64,000 nt of DNA from Opitutales bacterium. Its GTDB lineage: Bacteria; Verrucomicrobiota; Verrucomicrobiia; Opitutales; T3Sed10-336. The stretch lies in assembly GCA_007130045.1 (NCBI GenBank), contig SLTG01000008.1, forward strand, positions 1 to 64,000. The letters are read 5' to 3'. Shown here piece by piece: positions 17,036 to 26,824 of the stretch. The first letter of the stretch is position 1; each line of letters begins with the position of its first letter. The position numbers and the translations under genes were made by a program. Below the pieces are notes generated by a model that was not told the origin of the DNA, made no database searches, and saw only the letters and a program-made list of their open reading frames with translations.

Positions 17036-19615
17036 TTACTGGTTCGTCAATCTGACACGCACGCGGAAGAAAAGTTGGGATCGCTCCGGAGCGGGGCGTT
17101 TGTCAACGAATCTTGCGGTTCGTTCAGACAGGTCTCCGATGACCGTGGTGTGCCCGTCTCCCGTTTCCACGAAGGGCCCCATTCCGGTTGCGCGGGCGAT
17201 CGCTGTCCATGTGCGGAGGTCGCCGGATTCCTCCACAGTGAGGATTGCGTCGGGTCGCCTGGCGCGCCTCTGAAACGAAAATTCAACGCATTCGTCATGA
17301 TCGGACGCGACCCGGAGAAGATTGCGCGGGGCGGGCGCGTTCGGATCGAGGCCCAGGGCGTATTTCACAAGGTTGGATACGTTGTCCCCAAAAGGTTTGT
17401 GGCGGGGATTCCTCAGGTGCTCAATCTCGATTTCCCGCGACCACTCCTCGTAGCTGACGGCCGGATCGATGACGAGGTCCCACAAGTTGACGGTTCCGTC
17501 GAGGCTGGCTGTCAGGACCTTCGACCCGTCCGGGTGAAACGCGACCGTACGCACCGCTTGATTATGCCCGGCGAAGGTTCGCAAGAGTTGTCCCGTATCG
17601 CGGTCGAACAGCCGGGCGACTCCGTTAAGGCTACCCGTCAGAATCGATTGACCGTCCGGAGAAAAGGTCGCCGACGTGATCCAGCTTGACTGTGGGCGCA
17701 ACGCCCGGAGGAGCTCGCCGGATTCAACGCTCCAGACGATCGCTGCTCCGTCGTTTCCGCCTGTGACGATCTCTTTGCCTGACGGGGAGAACGCGACCGC
17801 GTTGACCTGGCGGCCGGCGGCTTCGAAACTCCGGACAAGTTCTCCGGTTTCCGCGTTCCAGAGCTTTGCGGTCGAATCGCCGCCGCCGGTAAGGATCGTT
17901 TCTCCGTCGGGCGACACGGCTGCGGAAACGACCCATCGTTCGTGCGCGGTAAAGCTAAGCAGGACTTCCTTTGTCTCAATGCTCCAGACGTTGACGGCGG
18001 AATCCAGGCCTGCGGAAACAATGCGAACGCCGTCCGGAAAGAATGCCAGCGACGAAACCGTTCTCGAATGGCCTTCGAAGCTTTCGGGCATGGTTCCCGA
18101 TTCCACGTTCCAGAGACGGATGACGCCTTTGTCGTCGCCCGTGGCCGCGAACCGGTTATCCGGCGAGAAAGCGACCGAAAAAACGGATTCTTTGCTTTCG
18201 TTGAAGGTTCGCACATCATTCCCTGTATCTATATCCCAAATACGGGTTTCCATTTCACCTCCTGCGAGAACGAATCTGCCGTCGGATGAAAGTGCCGCGG
18301 AACGGAACGATCCTGAATCGCTCTCCAGCGTTCGAATCGGCCGGTACAATATACCATTGCCTTTGACCGGAACAACGCGTTCGCCGTGGAGGACGTCGGA
18401 CCGGATAAAAATGGATCCCTCGTACGCCAATTCCTCGCGAGGAGAGAATGTCACTGTGAGTTCGCGGATCTCCCTGGGTAGGAGCGGTTCGGAGTGGCCG
18501 TCGATTGCGAAGCCCTCAGGAACGCTGATAGCAGACAGGGGAACGGGAGAATCGAGAACGTTGCGGACTCTGAGGGCCAGTTGTTCCGAATCTCCGGCCA
18601 TAAGGGATCCGAAATCGAGGTTGCCCGACAACTCGATTGCATAATCGATCGGATAGGCCTTCCAAAGTTTTGCCGTTCCGTCGCCGCTGCCCGTAAGTAC
18701 TGCCATTCCGTCCCGTGAGAATGCGACGGCGCCGATCGAGGCTCTGTGTCCTTCGAGCCTTCGGAACACCTGATTTCTTATTACATCGCGTATCGCAGCG
18801 TTACCGCTTGAGTTTCCGGTGAGAACGACCTGCCGGTTCGGCGAGAAGGCGGCTGAATTGACGCCCGGGTCGGAGAAGCGGCGGATTTCCCCTCCGGTTT
18901 CCGCGTTCCAGAGCCGAACCGTGCCGTCGTCGCCGGAGGTGAGAATCACCGATCCGTTCATCTGGAAACTCACGGAAGTGACCGCGCCCGCGTGTCCGTG
19001 GAGACTCCGGATCAGTGTTCCCGATTCAGCATCCCAGAGGCGGACGGTGTTTGCCCGGTCGCCGGTAAGAACCCTTGAACCGCTCGGGGAGAAAGCCGCG
19101 GCAACGACCTGGCCGTCGTGTTCCTCGAAGGAACGAATCAAATCTCCGCTCGAAACGTCCCAAATCGCAGCGGTTTTGTCCGAGCCGGCGGTCAGCACCT
19201 TGTCGCCATCCGGAGAGAATGCCACGGAGTTGACCGACGAATTATGGCCGTCGAGAGTGAGCAACGCACTCCCAGACTCCGCATCCCAGAGCCTGGCCGT
19301 ACCATCCGCGCCGCCGGTGAGAACGGACTTTCCGTCGGGGGAGAACGCCACCGACCAGATCCATCCGGTGTGTCCTTCAAAGACCCGGACAGTGCTTCCG
19401 GTTTCGATGCTCCAAAGCCTGGCCGTATGATCGAAACTACCGGTTAGAATCCGGGTTCCATCCGGCGAGAATGCGACGGAATAAACCGGCGAGCCGTGGC
19501 CAACGAATGTACGCAGCGGGTCGTTTTCATCAGCGGATCCGTTCAACGCGCAAAAGAGCGAAAACAGGAACACGGCGGAAGCAAACCGCCTCAAATGGAA
19601 ACGTTTCCAATACAT
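17036..19615 (-). CDS. Secreted WD40 double-propeller protein with central Ig-like domain
   Basis: The start was moved to the ATG at 19615 (MYWKRF), which has a GGAGG five bases upstream, giving 859 residues. A signal peptide (FASAVFLFSLFCALNGSA) is followed by about seven WD40 repeats (units such as VAFSPDGTRILTGS, TARLWDAESG). A central Ig-like/ASH-type domain (LDFGSLMAGDSEQLALRVRN, about 330-430) separates a second set of about seven repeats. The C-terminus has NLVKYALGLDPNAP and RVRVRL, the module shared with the S8 protease and metzincin. Two seven-bladed propellers imply an extracellular or periplasmic scaffold. It converges on the protease gene, with only 45 nt between stops. Confidence 0.88.
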   Translation of the reverse strand: MYWKRFHLRRFASAVFLFSLFCALNGSADENDPLRTFVGHGSPVYSVAFSPDGTRILTGSFDHTARLWSIETGSTVRVFEGHTGWIWSVAFSPDGKSVLTGGADGTARLWDAESGSALLTLDGHNSSVNSVAFSPDGDKVLTAGSDKTAAIWDVSSGDLIRSFEEHDGQVVAAAFSPSGSRVLTGDRANTVRLWDAESGTLIRSLHGHAGAVTSVSFQMNGSVILTSGDDGTVRLWNAETGGEIRRFSDPGVNSAAFSPNRQVVLTGNSSGNAAIRDVIRNQVFRRLEGHRASIGAVAFSRDGMAVLTGSGDGTAKLWKAYPIDYAIELSGNLDFGSLMAGDSEQLALRVRNVLDSPVPLSAISVPEGFAIDGHSEPLLPREIRELTVTFSPREELAYEGSIFIRSDVLHGERVVPVKGNGILYRPIRTLESDSGSFRSAALSSDGRFVLAGGEMETRIWDIDTGNDVRTFNESKESVFSVAFSPDNRFAATGDDKGVIRLWNVESGTMPESFEGHSRTVSSLAFFPDGVRIVSAGLDSAVNVWSIETKEVLLSFTAHERWVVSAAVSPDGETILTGGGDSTAKLWNAETGELVRSFEAAGRQVNAVAFSPSGKEIVTGGNDGAAIVWSVESGELLRALRPQSSWITSATFSPDGQSILTGSLNGVARLFDRDTGQLLRTFAGHNQAVRTVAFHPDGSKVLTASLDGTVNLWDLVIDPAVSYEEWSREIEIEHLRNPRHKPFGDNVSNLVKYALGLDPNAPAPRNLLRVASDHDECVEFSFQRRARRPDAILTVEESGDLRTWTAIARATGMGPFVETGDGHTTVIGDLSERTARFVDKRPAPERSQLFFRVRVRLTNQ

Positions 19616-19775
19616 CCAATCCTCCATGGCAGATACCGCTGCCGGAAATCACAGTATCGTTTGGGCCGATTGAGAAGTCAATTCAGCGAAACCGCATCCG
19701 TGCCCACAAACCGCAGAACTACGCGGATCAATGAAATATCCGTGGAACGCTTCAACGCGAAGTCGAATCGCTGAA

Positions 19776-22478
19776 TCAGGGATTTTCCGGGGAAGGTGCG
19801 GGTGAACGTTCGAAGGAGCGTCGCGGGTCGAAAGGCAGGCGCCACTGGGGATCCTCCAGCGTGCCGCTGAGCGAGGTTTCCAGGATGTGTCCGAATGGCT
19901 CCAGCAGCCTTCCGAAAATGGCGGATACAAAAGGGACGGGGCTCTGGCGCAGAGGAAAGAGTTTGACGTTGAAATCGAGTGCTCCCCCTTCGACATAGTA
20001 GTCTCCGATTGCTTCCATGCCAACGTTCGGACCCTTCATTTGCAGATCGGGGAAGCGAACAACGCCGTTTTCTAGTTCGAACGAGGATTCGGCCTCATTG
20101 AGTTGAAGCGAGGTGAACCGCAACGGGGTTTGGTCAAGGAGGCGCGAAAGCAGTCCGAGCAATCTGATCCGTCCGAAGTCGGCCTCGCGGACATGCAGGT
20201 CGCCTTTTCCTTCGAATGAAAGGAGGTCTCCGATGCGACCTTCGGCATTCAAGTTGAAATCCGCCTTTCCTCCCAGGTTGCGAAGTTCCTCCAAGGCGCT
20301 TTCGGAGATTTCCCCGGTTCCTGTGTTCGTTGCCAGGCGCTCCAGGGCTTCGCCGAACGAGGTGTCGTCGATCGAAAACGTGAAGGAAAGCAGCGGGTCG
20401 TTTTCGCCGGTGTCGATTTGTGCGGAGGCACGGGCCTCGCCGCCGGAGAAGCCGAAATCAAGGGGATCGAGAGTGAGTTTGGAGCCCGCTAAAAGCCCCG
20501 CGAGCGCCAAGTGATCGAGTGGAATTCCGTGGAATTCAAGCGGTCCATCGCTGCGTGCGGCGATTTTGATGGACGTCTCCTCCGGGGATCCTCCCGGCTG
20601 GAATCGGCCTTTGATGCGAACTTCAGGAGGGGATTCGAGCGCGAACAGGTCAAGGATCTCGGTCCCGGTTCCTCCGAGAAGAGCCTGTGCCGCTTCGTGA
20701 TCGATGCCGCTCTTGAGGTCGAACGCGAAATAGCCCTCCTCGCCCCGGTAATGCAGGTCGCCTTCGACAGTTCCCTCGGTCCGGTCGATCCGGGCATCGA
20801 ATATGTGGGCGTCGTCTTTGGAAACAAAGTAGCTGGCGCGCACGCGATCGGCGTCAACTCCCCGGATCCGCGAATTACGGCCTTCGATGGAGCCTGAAAC
20901 GATCCGCTCGTCCCGGCGGTCCCAGTTTCCTCGAAGGTCCACGCGGGCGACGGGCGGTCCTCCGGCAAACTCGAACTCTCCCCATAACGTTCCCCACCAG
21001 TCCTGGAACCAGGGATCGATATGCATGGGACGAAACGTTCCCTGAAACAGCAGGCGGTAATCCCGCGAACGGAAGTCCGTCCAATAGCTGCCGCCCACTT
21101 CGAAATCACCTCGTTTCAGCTTCAGGGTCGTCACGTCGAATTCGGTGTTCGGGATCCATTGCGCGACCGCATAAGCTGCATCCAGTTCCACGCCGTCGAT
21201 GAAACAGAGGCCGGATCTGAGTTCCAAGTCCGCGTGACGCGGCTCCCAGTTCGGACCGAATTCCAGCATGGCTGTGAGCTCGGGAGCGTCCTCGAACTCT
21301 ACGTCAAAACGAAACCCGGTGTCACGAACTCGCGGACTATCGAGAATGCGCGTCGGATTTACGTCGGCGAATGCCTCGATCACGCCTTCCCCGGTGACCC
21401 AGTTCAGGCTTGCGCGCCCTCTCAGGGATTCTCCTTCGTGGCGAAGGAAGTACGAGAGGTCCGCCCGTTCTTCGTTCGCCCGCCGGCCTTCGACGTAGAG
21501 GGGCCCGACGGATTCGCCGAGGATCGTCGCGCAGGCCGAGGCGAGCCGAACGCGGGTCGGAAGATGGTTTTCGAGGCCGAGACCGGCGGGCAACGTCAAA
21601 TCGGCAACAACGGCCCGAATCTCCGCCCGGTCCGGAACGCGTATGGCTGCGGTGCGTGCGCTGACGGACGCGGGGCGGCCGGTATCGTTCAACACGATCG
21701 CCATTTGTATTTCGGGACGGTCGAATTCGATTCCCGAGACGTGACGGAATCGCTTGGCGGAAACGCGCGCGTTGATGGCGCTCGCGCCGAAGAGATCCCG
21801 TTCAATTGCGATATTCAGGACTCCTTCTTCAACGCCATCGAGCACGTCGTGCTTGAAGCGGAAATACTCCTCGACGCCGCGCACCAACATTTCATTCCAT
21901 GTCAGCTCTTCGACTGGTTCGGGAGGTTCGTCCGGAATTTCCGGTAGCCGGCCGCGCACATTTGCGACAAGATCGCCCGTTCTGAGAAGCAGGTCCGCGA
22001 TAGTCCATTCCTCGTCGTTCCGGACCACGGTGAAAAAAAGGTCGTCCACCAGAGTTCGGTCTTCACCTGAAGGAGTCAATCCAGCGGGGGAGGTGATACG
22101 TCCGCGATCCATCGAGACCGTGCGGCCCTGGAATCGTTTCCAGAGTAGCGCGGCCGGCGAGAACTCGATGACCAGCGACTCCGCTTCCAGAACGAGACCG
22201 GGATGGGTGCTCGATGCGACCCGAACGGATCCCGCGGCCAGCCGGTCCGGAGGGAGCCACTCGATCTCAGCGTGTTCCAGCCACAAACCCTCGGATGCAA
22301 GGTGTTCGCGAAGGCCGCCCAACAGATAATCCGGCACTGGAAGCGTCTTTTGCCACACGACGTAGGACTGGAAAATGACGAATGCGACAAGAAACGCCTG
22401 TAGTGAAATGTGGAATACCTTGCCTGTCCAACGGAGGCAGTTGGTCAGGCGATGGCGGACGGACGCGGCGTTAGGCAT
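19776..22478 (-). CDS. AsmA/TamB-like envelope protein
   Basis: The 900-residue protein has one N-terminal transmembrane helix (ISLQAFLVAFVIFQSYVVW) followed by a long beta-rich region with repeated LDFGFSGGEARASAQIDTG-like strands and a C-terminal AsmA-like segment (FSGKGDL-type strands, GNYYVEGGALDFNVKLFPL-like). Proteins of this architecture (AsmA, TamB, YhdP) are inner-membrane anchored, span the periplasm and serve lipid or outer-membrane protein transport. Which branch it belongs to cannot be settled by eye. It lies downstream of the Gld-like operon on the same strand, separated by 92 nt and a hairpin. Confidence 0.7.
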   Translation of the reverse strand: MPNAASVRHRLTNCLRWTGKVFHISLQAFLVAFVIFQSYVVWQKTLPVPDYLLGGLREHLASEGLWLEHAEIEWLPPDRLAAGSVRVASSTHPGLVLEAESLVIEFSPAALLWKRFQGRTVSMDRGRITSPAGLTPSGEDRTLVDDLFFTVVRNDEEWTIADLLLRTGDLVANVRGRLPEIPDEPPEPVEELTWNEMLVRGVEEYFRFKHDVLDGVEEGVLNIAIERDLFGASAINARVSAKRFRHVSGIEFDRPEIQMAIVLNDTGRPASVSARTAAIRVPDRAEIRAVVADLTLPAGLGLENHLPTRVRLASACATILGESVGPLYVEGRRANEERADLSYFLRHEGESLRGRASLNWVTGEGVIEAFADVNPTRILDSPRVRDTGFRFDVEFEDAPELTAMLEFGPNWEPRHADLELRSGLCFIDGVELDAAYAVAQWIPNTEFDVTTLKLKRGDFEVGGSYWTDFRSRDYRLLFQGTFRPMHIDPWFQDWWGTLWGEFEFAGGPPVARVDLRGNWDRRDERIVSGSIEGRNSRIRGVDADRVRASYFVSKDDAHIFDARIDRTEGTVEGDLHYRGEEGYFAFDLKSGIDHEAAQALLGGTGTEILDLFALESPPEVRIKGRFQPGGSPEETSIKIAARSDGPLEFHGIPLDHLALAGLLAGSKLTLDPLDFGFSGGEARASAQIDTGENDPLLSFTFSIDDTSFGEALERLATNTGTGEISESALEELRNLGGKADFNLNAEGRIGDLLSFEGKGDLHVREADFGRIRLLGLLSRLLDQTPLRFTSLQLNEAESSFELENGVVRFPDLQMKGPNVGMEAIGDYYVEGGALDFNVKLFPLRQSPVPFVSAIFGRLLEPFGHILETSLSGTLEDPQWRLPFDPRRSFERSPAPSPENP

Positions 22479-22488
22479 GTCTTATTCA

Positions 22489-22503
22489 CGCGGCTTTGCC
22501 GCG
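22489..22503 (-). terminator. Short GC hairpin between DUF4340 gene and AsmA-like gene
   Basis: On the minus strand CGCGGC-AAA-GCCGCG forms a 6-bp stem, directly after the DUF4340 stop region and before the AsmA-like start. There is no U-tract, so this is at best a weak terminator or an attenuator within one transcript. Confidence 0.25.
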
Positions 22504-22570
22504 CAGCTTAAAGGATTCAACGGATCACTGTGATTTCGGGAAAGCACGGGGTGTTCAGCCCGGACCACAA

Positions 22571-24499
22571 TCAAAACCCGGCGGACTCGTCGGGCTCTGC
22601 GGTGGAATCATCCAAAGCCGGTTCCGGAAATGGAGGTGGAACGTTTTCAAAGGTGTCGATCAGAGATGTGACGGCATCGACAAACGTTTGTCTGGCAAGG
22701 AAAACCACGTTGAGCTCCCACGAGCCGACGAACATGCTCTCCCCGCCCATTTGATCGGTCAGGTACAGCTCGAAATCGGTCGTCAGATCCTCGTCTCCGC
22801 CGGTCAGGGAGTAAGTTGTCTCCAGAATGTAAACCCATGGGCGGTCTTCCTGTCCGAAAGTGAGAATCCGCGGGAATTCATCCAGCACGTAACTTTGGAC
22901 GCGAAGTTGCCGTAACTCGGGAATCAGCGCGAGAACGGCTTTTCGAACCGCTTCGTCCTCTTCATTGAGAACATCGTCCCATGACGCCTGGTCCGACGGG
23001 AGTTCAACGCTGAATATTTCCTGTTCGCGGTCGAGGCTGTAGAGGTTGACCGAGGTGATCCTCGCACCGTCCGGCCGGCTCATGAGCAGGCGATCGCGAT
23101 AAAACTGCGGAAGTACCGGAAGCGCTTCCAGAATGGAGCTGTCCACCGTATACACGAAGGCTTCGCCGTCGATTTTCGCATAGATTTCGTTGGCGCGGGT
23201 CTTGGAAAAATACCCGAGGTGGAGTGTAATTTCGCTGGCGCCATACAGGGTGACGGAGCGCTGAGGTTCGTCCAGACCGAACTCTTCAATATCCTCGGAC
23301 GACGGCGCGTCGCTTCGGAACGAACGTGCCCGCAGCTCTTCCAACCGGCTGATGAGCCTGTTGACGATCGCCGTATCGGAGGGAAGCAGCCGGATCGACT
23401 GGTCGGGCTGGCGGGCGACAAGTTGCCATTGCCCGGTTTCCAATCTCTGGAGGGTGACCGGATCCCTGTTCGGTACGCCGATCTCGATCGACGTAAGCTG
23501 TTCGCGCGAAAATCTCAGAAATTGCCGGTCGCGAAGCGTTTCCCTCGCATCCTTCAGCTCGTCGATTCGATCCGCGTCGACTGTGAAGATCGTCGCCGGC
23601 CCGTCGGCGCGCTGCGGTTTCTTCGCGAAATATTCACGAGTGTCTGTGGTTTCGGCCACTTCGTTGCCGACCAGCAGCTCCTGGCTCCTCATGTTTCCAT
23701 CAAGGGTAATTCTCATCGTCGGCCTGTTGAGGCCGTACTCAGCAAGATCTCCGGTTCCCTCCCCGTTGAACCGACGAACCTTCAGCGCGCTCAGGCGGTT
23801 GACGGTTGTTTGCACGGCGTATTCGTCGGCAGGCACCTGGATGGGCGTTTCAAACGCCCATTTGTCGTCGCTTCGAACGACCCGCATTTTCAGGTTTTGG
23901 GGGGAGGTGATCTCGAGGGTCAGACTGCGGACTTCGAAAAGGGGAATGTCGAAAATCGAGTCACTCCGCAACTGATCAAGAGGCATTGCCAACGCACTCA
24001 ATATTTCCCTCCTGGCAACGTGAATTGTGTCCTTTGCCGGATCGAGAATATAGAGTCGATTGCCGATTCCGCCCGTTGCCGCAAACCGGAGCTCGTAACG
24101 TGTGTTCCCGTAACCGAAGATCAGCGTCATATCGGGGTTGTCCAGACCGTAATCGGCGAGGGTTTGGTCGGTTCGTTCGAGCACGGCGGTGCTGAAGCTC
24201 GTTTCTCGTTCGAGCAATTGAATCTGGTTGAGAATCCGGCTGACGGCGTGGTGGTTGGCGGGCCAGTCGAGCGGCGAGGTCAACCGCCATCGCTCGCGTT
24301 CACGTTCCAGTACATGGGTGTCAGCCAGGTGCTTTCCATCGATCCTGAGGTAATCGACCTGCGCTGTCTCCAGTTGGAATATCCTGTTCGAGGTTTCGGC
24401 GCCCGCATCGGAGCCGAATATCCGGTCCTCGAAGTACAATATGAACGAGAACAACGCGACGTTGAGGATAACGAGAGTGACTGTGATTTTGGTGCGCAT
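22571..24499 (-). CDS. DUF4340 protein of Gld-like ABC operon
   Basis: The start was placed at the ATG at 24499 (MRTKITVTLVILN), giving 642 residues with one N-terminal membrane helix. The body repeats DUF4340 units, seen as VDYLRIDG...WRLTSPLDWPANHHAVSRILNQI and again KWAFETPIQVPADEYAVQTTVNRL, then WQLVARQP...LISRLEELRARSF. DUF4340 proteins accompany GldG-like substrate-binding subunits in uncharacterised ABC systems. The protein is probably periplasmic and membrane anchored. It starts 11 nt after the GldG-like stop. Confidence 0.85.
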   Translation of the reverse strand: MRTKITVTLVILNVALFSFILYFEDRIFGSDAGAETSNRIFQLETAQVDYLRIDGKHLADTHVLERERERWRLTSPLDWPANHHAVSRILNQIQLLERETSFSTAVLERTDQTLADYGLDNPDMTLIFGYGNTRYELRFAATGGIGNRLYILDPAKDTIHVARREILSALAMPLDQLRSDSIFDIPLFEVRSLTLEITSPQNLKMRVVRSDDKWAFETPIQVPADEYAVQTTVNRLSALKVRRFNGEGTGDLAEYGLNRPTMRITLDGNMRSQELLVGNEVAETTDTREYFAKKPQRADGPATIFTVDADRIDELKDARETLRDRQFLRFSREQLTSIEIGVPNRDPVTLQRLETGQWQLVARQPDQSIRLLPSDTAIVNRLISRLEELRARSFRSDAPSSEDIEEFGLDEPQRSVTLYGASEITLHLGYFSKTRANEIYAKIDGEAFVYTVDSSILEALPVLPQFYRDRLLMSRPDGARITSVNLYSLDREQEIFSVELPSDQASWDDVLNEEDEAVRKAVLALIPELRQLRVQSYVLDEFPRILTFGQEDRPWVYILETTYSLTGGDEDLTTDFELYLTDQMGGESMFVGSWELNVVFLARQTFVDAVTSLIDTFENVPPPFPEPALDDSTAEPDESAGF

Positions 24500-24510
24500 T
24501 GCAGATCCGT

Positions 24511-25995
24511 CTATTTTCGGCGTATCCAATAAACAATGATTCCGGAGAGAGCGACCACTCCCGGAAGGAGGCCGAGAAAGGTGAGGCGAAGGTGATTGAT
24601 GTTTTCCCTCGTGAGCACCAGTTCAATGCTCTCGGTTGGCCTGGGCGGAATGTTGATCATGTTGTCGCGGTCCACCATCCAGTTTGCCGTATTGAGGAAA
24701 AGGGTGAGATTGCCCGGCACCCGGACAATCCGGTTGTTCGATACGAAGTCGGAGGTACCGAACACGATCAGGCGTCCGCCGGGTATATTGATGCCGAGCT
24801 GGGACGGAAGTTGCCGTTCGGATACCATCGCGATGCTGAGCGGACCCATCAGGTCGGTTCCGGGGGTGTAGGTCCAGTTCTCGTCGGGTGTGCCATACGC
24901 GCGTTCGCCCCAACTGGTGCGTGAACTGAATATCAGGGGCTGAAGCGAAAGGGAATCGTCGAAAGGCCGCCCCATATCCTCGCGCACGGACCGGATCAGG
25001 CCGCTGACCAGCACGAGATCGTTGTCGAGCAGGCTTTGCGTAATCGGATGTTCCGCATAGCCCCTGAGGATCATATCCCCGCCTCCGGCGAGCGTGCCCT
25101 GATCTTGGTCCAGGATGAGAACGTCGTCAACAAGGACTCCCCATTCGTAAAAGAGTTCGCCCAGACCGTGCCGGCGTCCGGGGTCGATCATAACGATGAG
25201 TCGTCCGGCGTCGTTGGAAAGATACCGCCTCAGGATCTCCTCTTCGTGCGAAAACAGCGGCGTGCGCGGTGCGGCGAGTATAACCAGGTCCGCGTCTTCG
25301 GGAACGCGTCCGGTTTCTCTCAGGTCGAGCGGACGGAGTTGGAAATTCCTGTGGGACAGGGCGTCGCCCAACTCGGATAGTCCGTTGACGGGGTCGGTAT
25401 CGTCCACTCGTTTCACTCCGTGCCCGGTGATGAAATAGATTGTTCTCTGCTGGTCGCTTGCGACGTCGAGAAGTGCGGAAGTAAAAACCTGTTCTCCGCG
25501 AAAGCTTTTTCGCTTTCGATCTTTGGATTCGTAGATTTCGTACGGCTCGATAATTCGCTGTCTGTCCTGGCTTGCGAAAATAATGAGATTCTCCTGCTGA
25601 ACGCCGTATTCGCTCGCGATAAGCTGGGCCTTCTTGCGTTGCTGGTAGATGTTGACGAACTCGACCTCGAAAGTGGCGTCCGGATTGGTGCGGGCGGCGT
25701 ATTCGTACTCCCGAAGCAGGCCGCGAACGTCGCGGTAGAGCTGTTCCATTTCGTCCATTGCGCCTTCCGATGCGATCGTGACGATTACCCTGATCGGCTT
25801 ATCGAGGTTTTCCAGGTACGAAAGGGTCTCGGCGGACAGCGAATAACGGTGGTTCTGGGTCAGGTCGGAGCGCCAGAAGAATTTTGAAGCGATGTGCATC
25901 GCTCCCCCGAAAAGGAGCACGACGAGAACCGTCTGCAGAAACGTGTTCAGCAAGTTGACCCAACGGTAGTGGGTGAAGTCTTTCTTGTGGTTCAT
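24511..25995 (-). CDS. GldG-like auxiliary component of ABC transporter
   Basis: The 494-residue protein has membrane helices at both ends (FLQTVLVVLLFGGAMHIA near the start and LGLLPGVVALSGIIVYWIRRK at the end). Between them is a periplasmic domain with DLTQNHRYSLSAETLSYLENLDKPIRV and FITGHGVKRVDD, typical of the GldG/ABC-2 auxiliary family. In gliding Bacteroidetes GldAFG form an ABC complex; outside that group the substrate is unknown. It is 6 nt downstream of the permease gene and forms an operon with the ATPase, permease and DUF4340 genes. Confidence 0.85.
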   Translation of the reverse strand: MNHKKDFTHYRWVNLLNTFLQTVLVVLLFGGAMHIASKFFWRSDLTQNHRYSLSAETLSYLENLDKPIRVIVTIASEGAMDEMEQLYRDVRGLLREYEYAARTNPDATFEVEFVNIYQQRKKAQLIASEYGVQQENLIIFASQDRQRIIEPYEIYESKDRKRKSFRGEQVFTSALLDVASDQQRTIYFITGHGVKRVDDTDPVNGLSELGDALSHRNFQLRPLDLRETGRVPEDADLVILAAPRTPLFSHEEEILRRYLSNDAGRLIVMIDPGRRHGLGELFYEWGVLVDDVLILDQDQGTLAGGGDMILRGYAEHPITQSLLDNDLVLVSGLIRSVREDMGRPFDDSLSLQPLIFSSRTSWGERAYGTPDENWTYTPGTDLMGPLSIAMVSERQLPSQLGINIPGGRLIVFGTSDFVSNNRIVRVPGNLTLFLNTANWMVDRDNMINIPPRPTESIELVLTRENINHLRLTFLGLLPGVVALSGIIVYWIRRK

Positions 25996-26001
25996 TCCGG
26001 A

Positions 26002-26763
26002 TTAACCTCGCCAGATTTTGCTTCGGACAACGAGGGTGCTGAAGGTGAGCATAAGTATGGTGGAGAAAAGGTAGAAAAACACGGCACGGCTGTCCAGGAT
26101 TCCGCGGCTGAGGTCTTCGGCGTGCTCGAAGATCTGGAGGGCGTCGATCCAGTTGCGGAGGGATGCCGAGTAACCGTCTTCGAGCTGTTTCAACTCCGAC
26201 AGGTAGCGGCTTCCGATGATCATTCCGAACAGCAGCGAGAACGAAAGTATTCCGGCGACAAGCTGGCTGCGTGTAACCGTGCTTGCGAAAATTCCCGTGG
26301 CGATAAAAAGGAGCCCGCTCAACGCCGCGAACGCGAATCCTCCCAGCAGCGGTCCGGCCTCGATGACACGGGCATCGCCGGCGTAATGAAACAGGATGAA
26401 GTTGAATCCGATCGTGATCGACCAGAGGCCGACATAGAGGAAGTACGCCGAGAAAAACTTTGCGAGGACGATTTCGGCGGTTCCCGCGGGGGTGGTCATA
26501 AGATTCTCCAGAGTGCCGAGCCGCTTTTCCTCCGAGAAGCTCTTCATTGTCAGCAGGGGCACCATGAAGAAAACCGGTAGCCAGAAGAGCTGGAAGAAAA
26601 TGACCCAAGGGATAGTCTCCTGCACGCTCTGATTGTAGGTTTCGATCACCCATTGGAACATCGAACCCATCACCAGGAGAAAGAGGAACGCGGCAATGTA
26701 GGTTGCCGGGGAGTAACAGAGTATCCTGATTTCGTGTCTGAGAAGAGTGCCGAAATGTCGCAT
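26002..26763 (-). CDS. ABC-2 type permease, GldF-like
   Basis: The upstream part of the tracked 303-residue ORF is spurious; the ATG at 26763 (MRHFGTLLRHEIRILCYSPATY) gives 253 residues. The protein has about six transmembrane segments (AAFLFLLVMGSMFQWV, WVIFFQLFWLPVFFMVPLL, ILSFSLLFGMIIGSRY, and others) and the cytoplasmic loop MTTPAGTAEIVLAKF, a known ABC-2 permease signature. It would pair with the ATPase encoded just upstream. Export is expected for ABC-2 systems, but the substrate is not indicated. Confidence 0.88.
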   Translation of the reverse strand: MRHFGTLLRHEIRILCYSPATYIAAFLFLLVMGSMFQWVIETYNQSVQETIPWVIFFQLFWLPVFFMVPLLTMKSFSEEKRLGTLENLMTTPAGTAEIVLAKFFSAYFLYVGLWSITIGFNFILFHYAGDARVIEAGPLLGGFAFAALSGLLFIATGIFASTVTRSQLVAGILSFSLLFGMIIGSRYLSELKQLEDGYSASLRNWIDALQIFEHAEDLSRGILDSRAVFFYLFSTILMLTFSTLVVRSKIWRG

Positions 26764-26824
26764 GGTGAATAGAGTGTGGGTCTGCGAGTGAAAAGGTTGG
26801 GTCTCGGTTTTCGGAAGCGACCGG

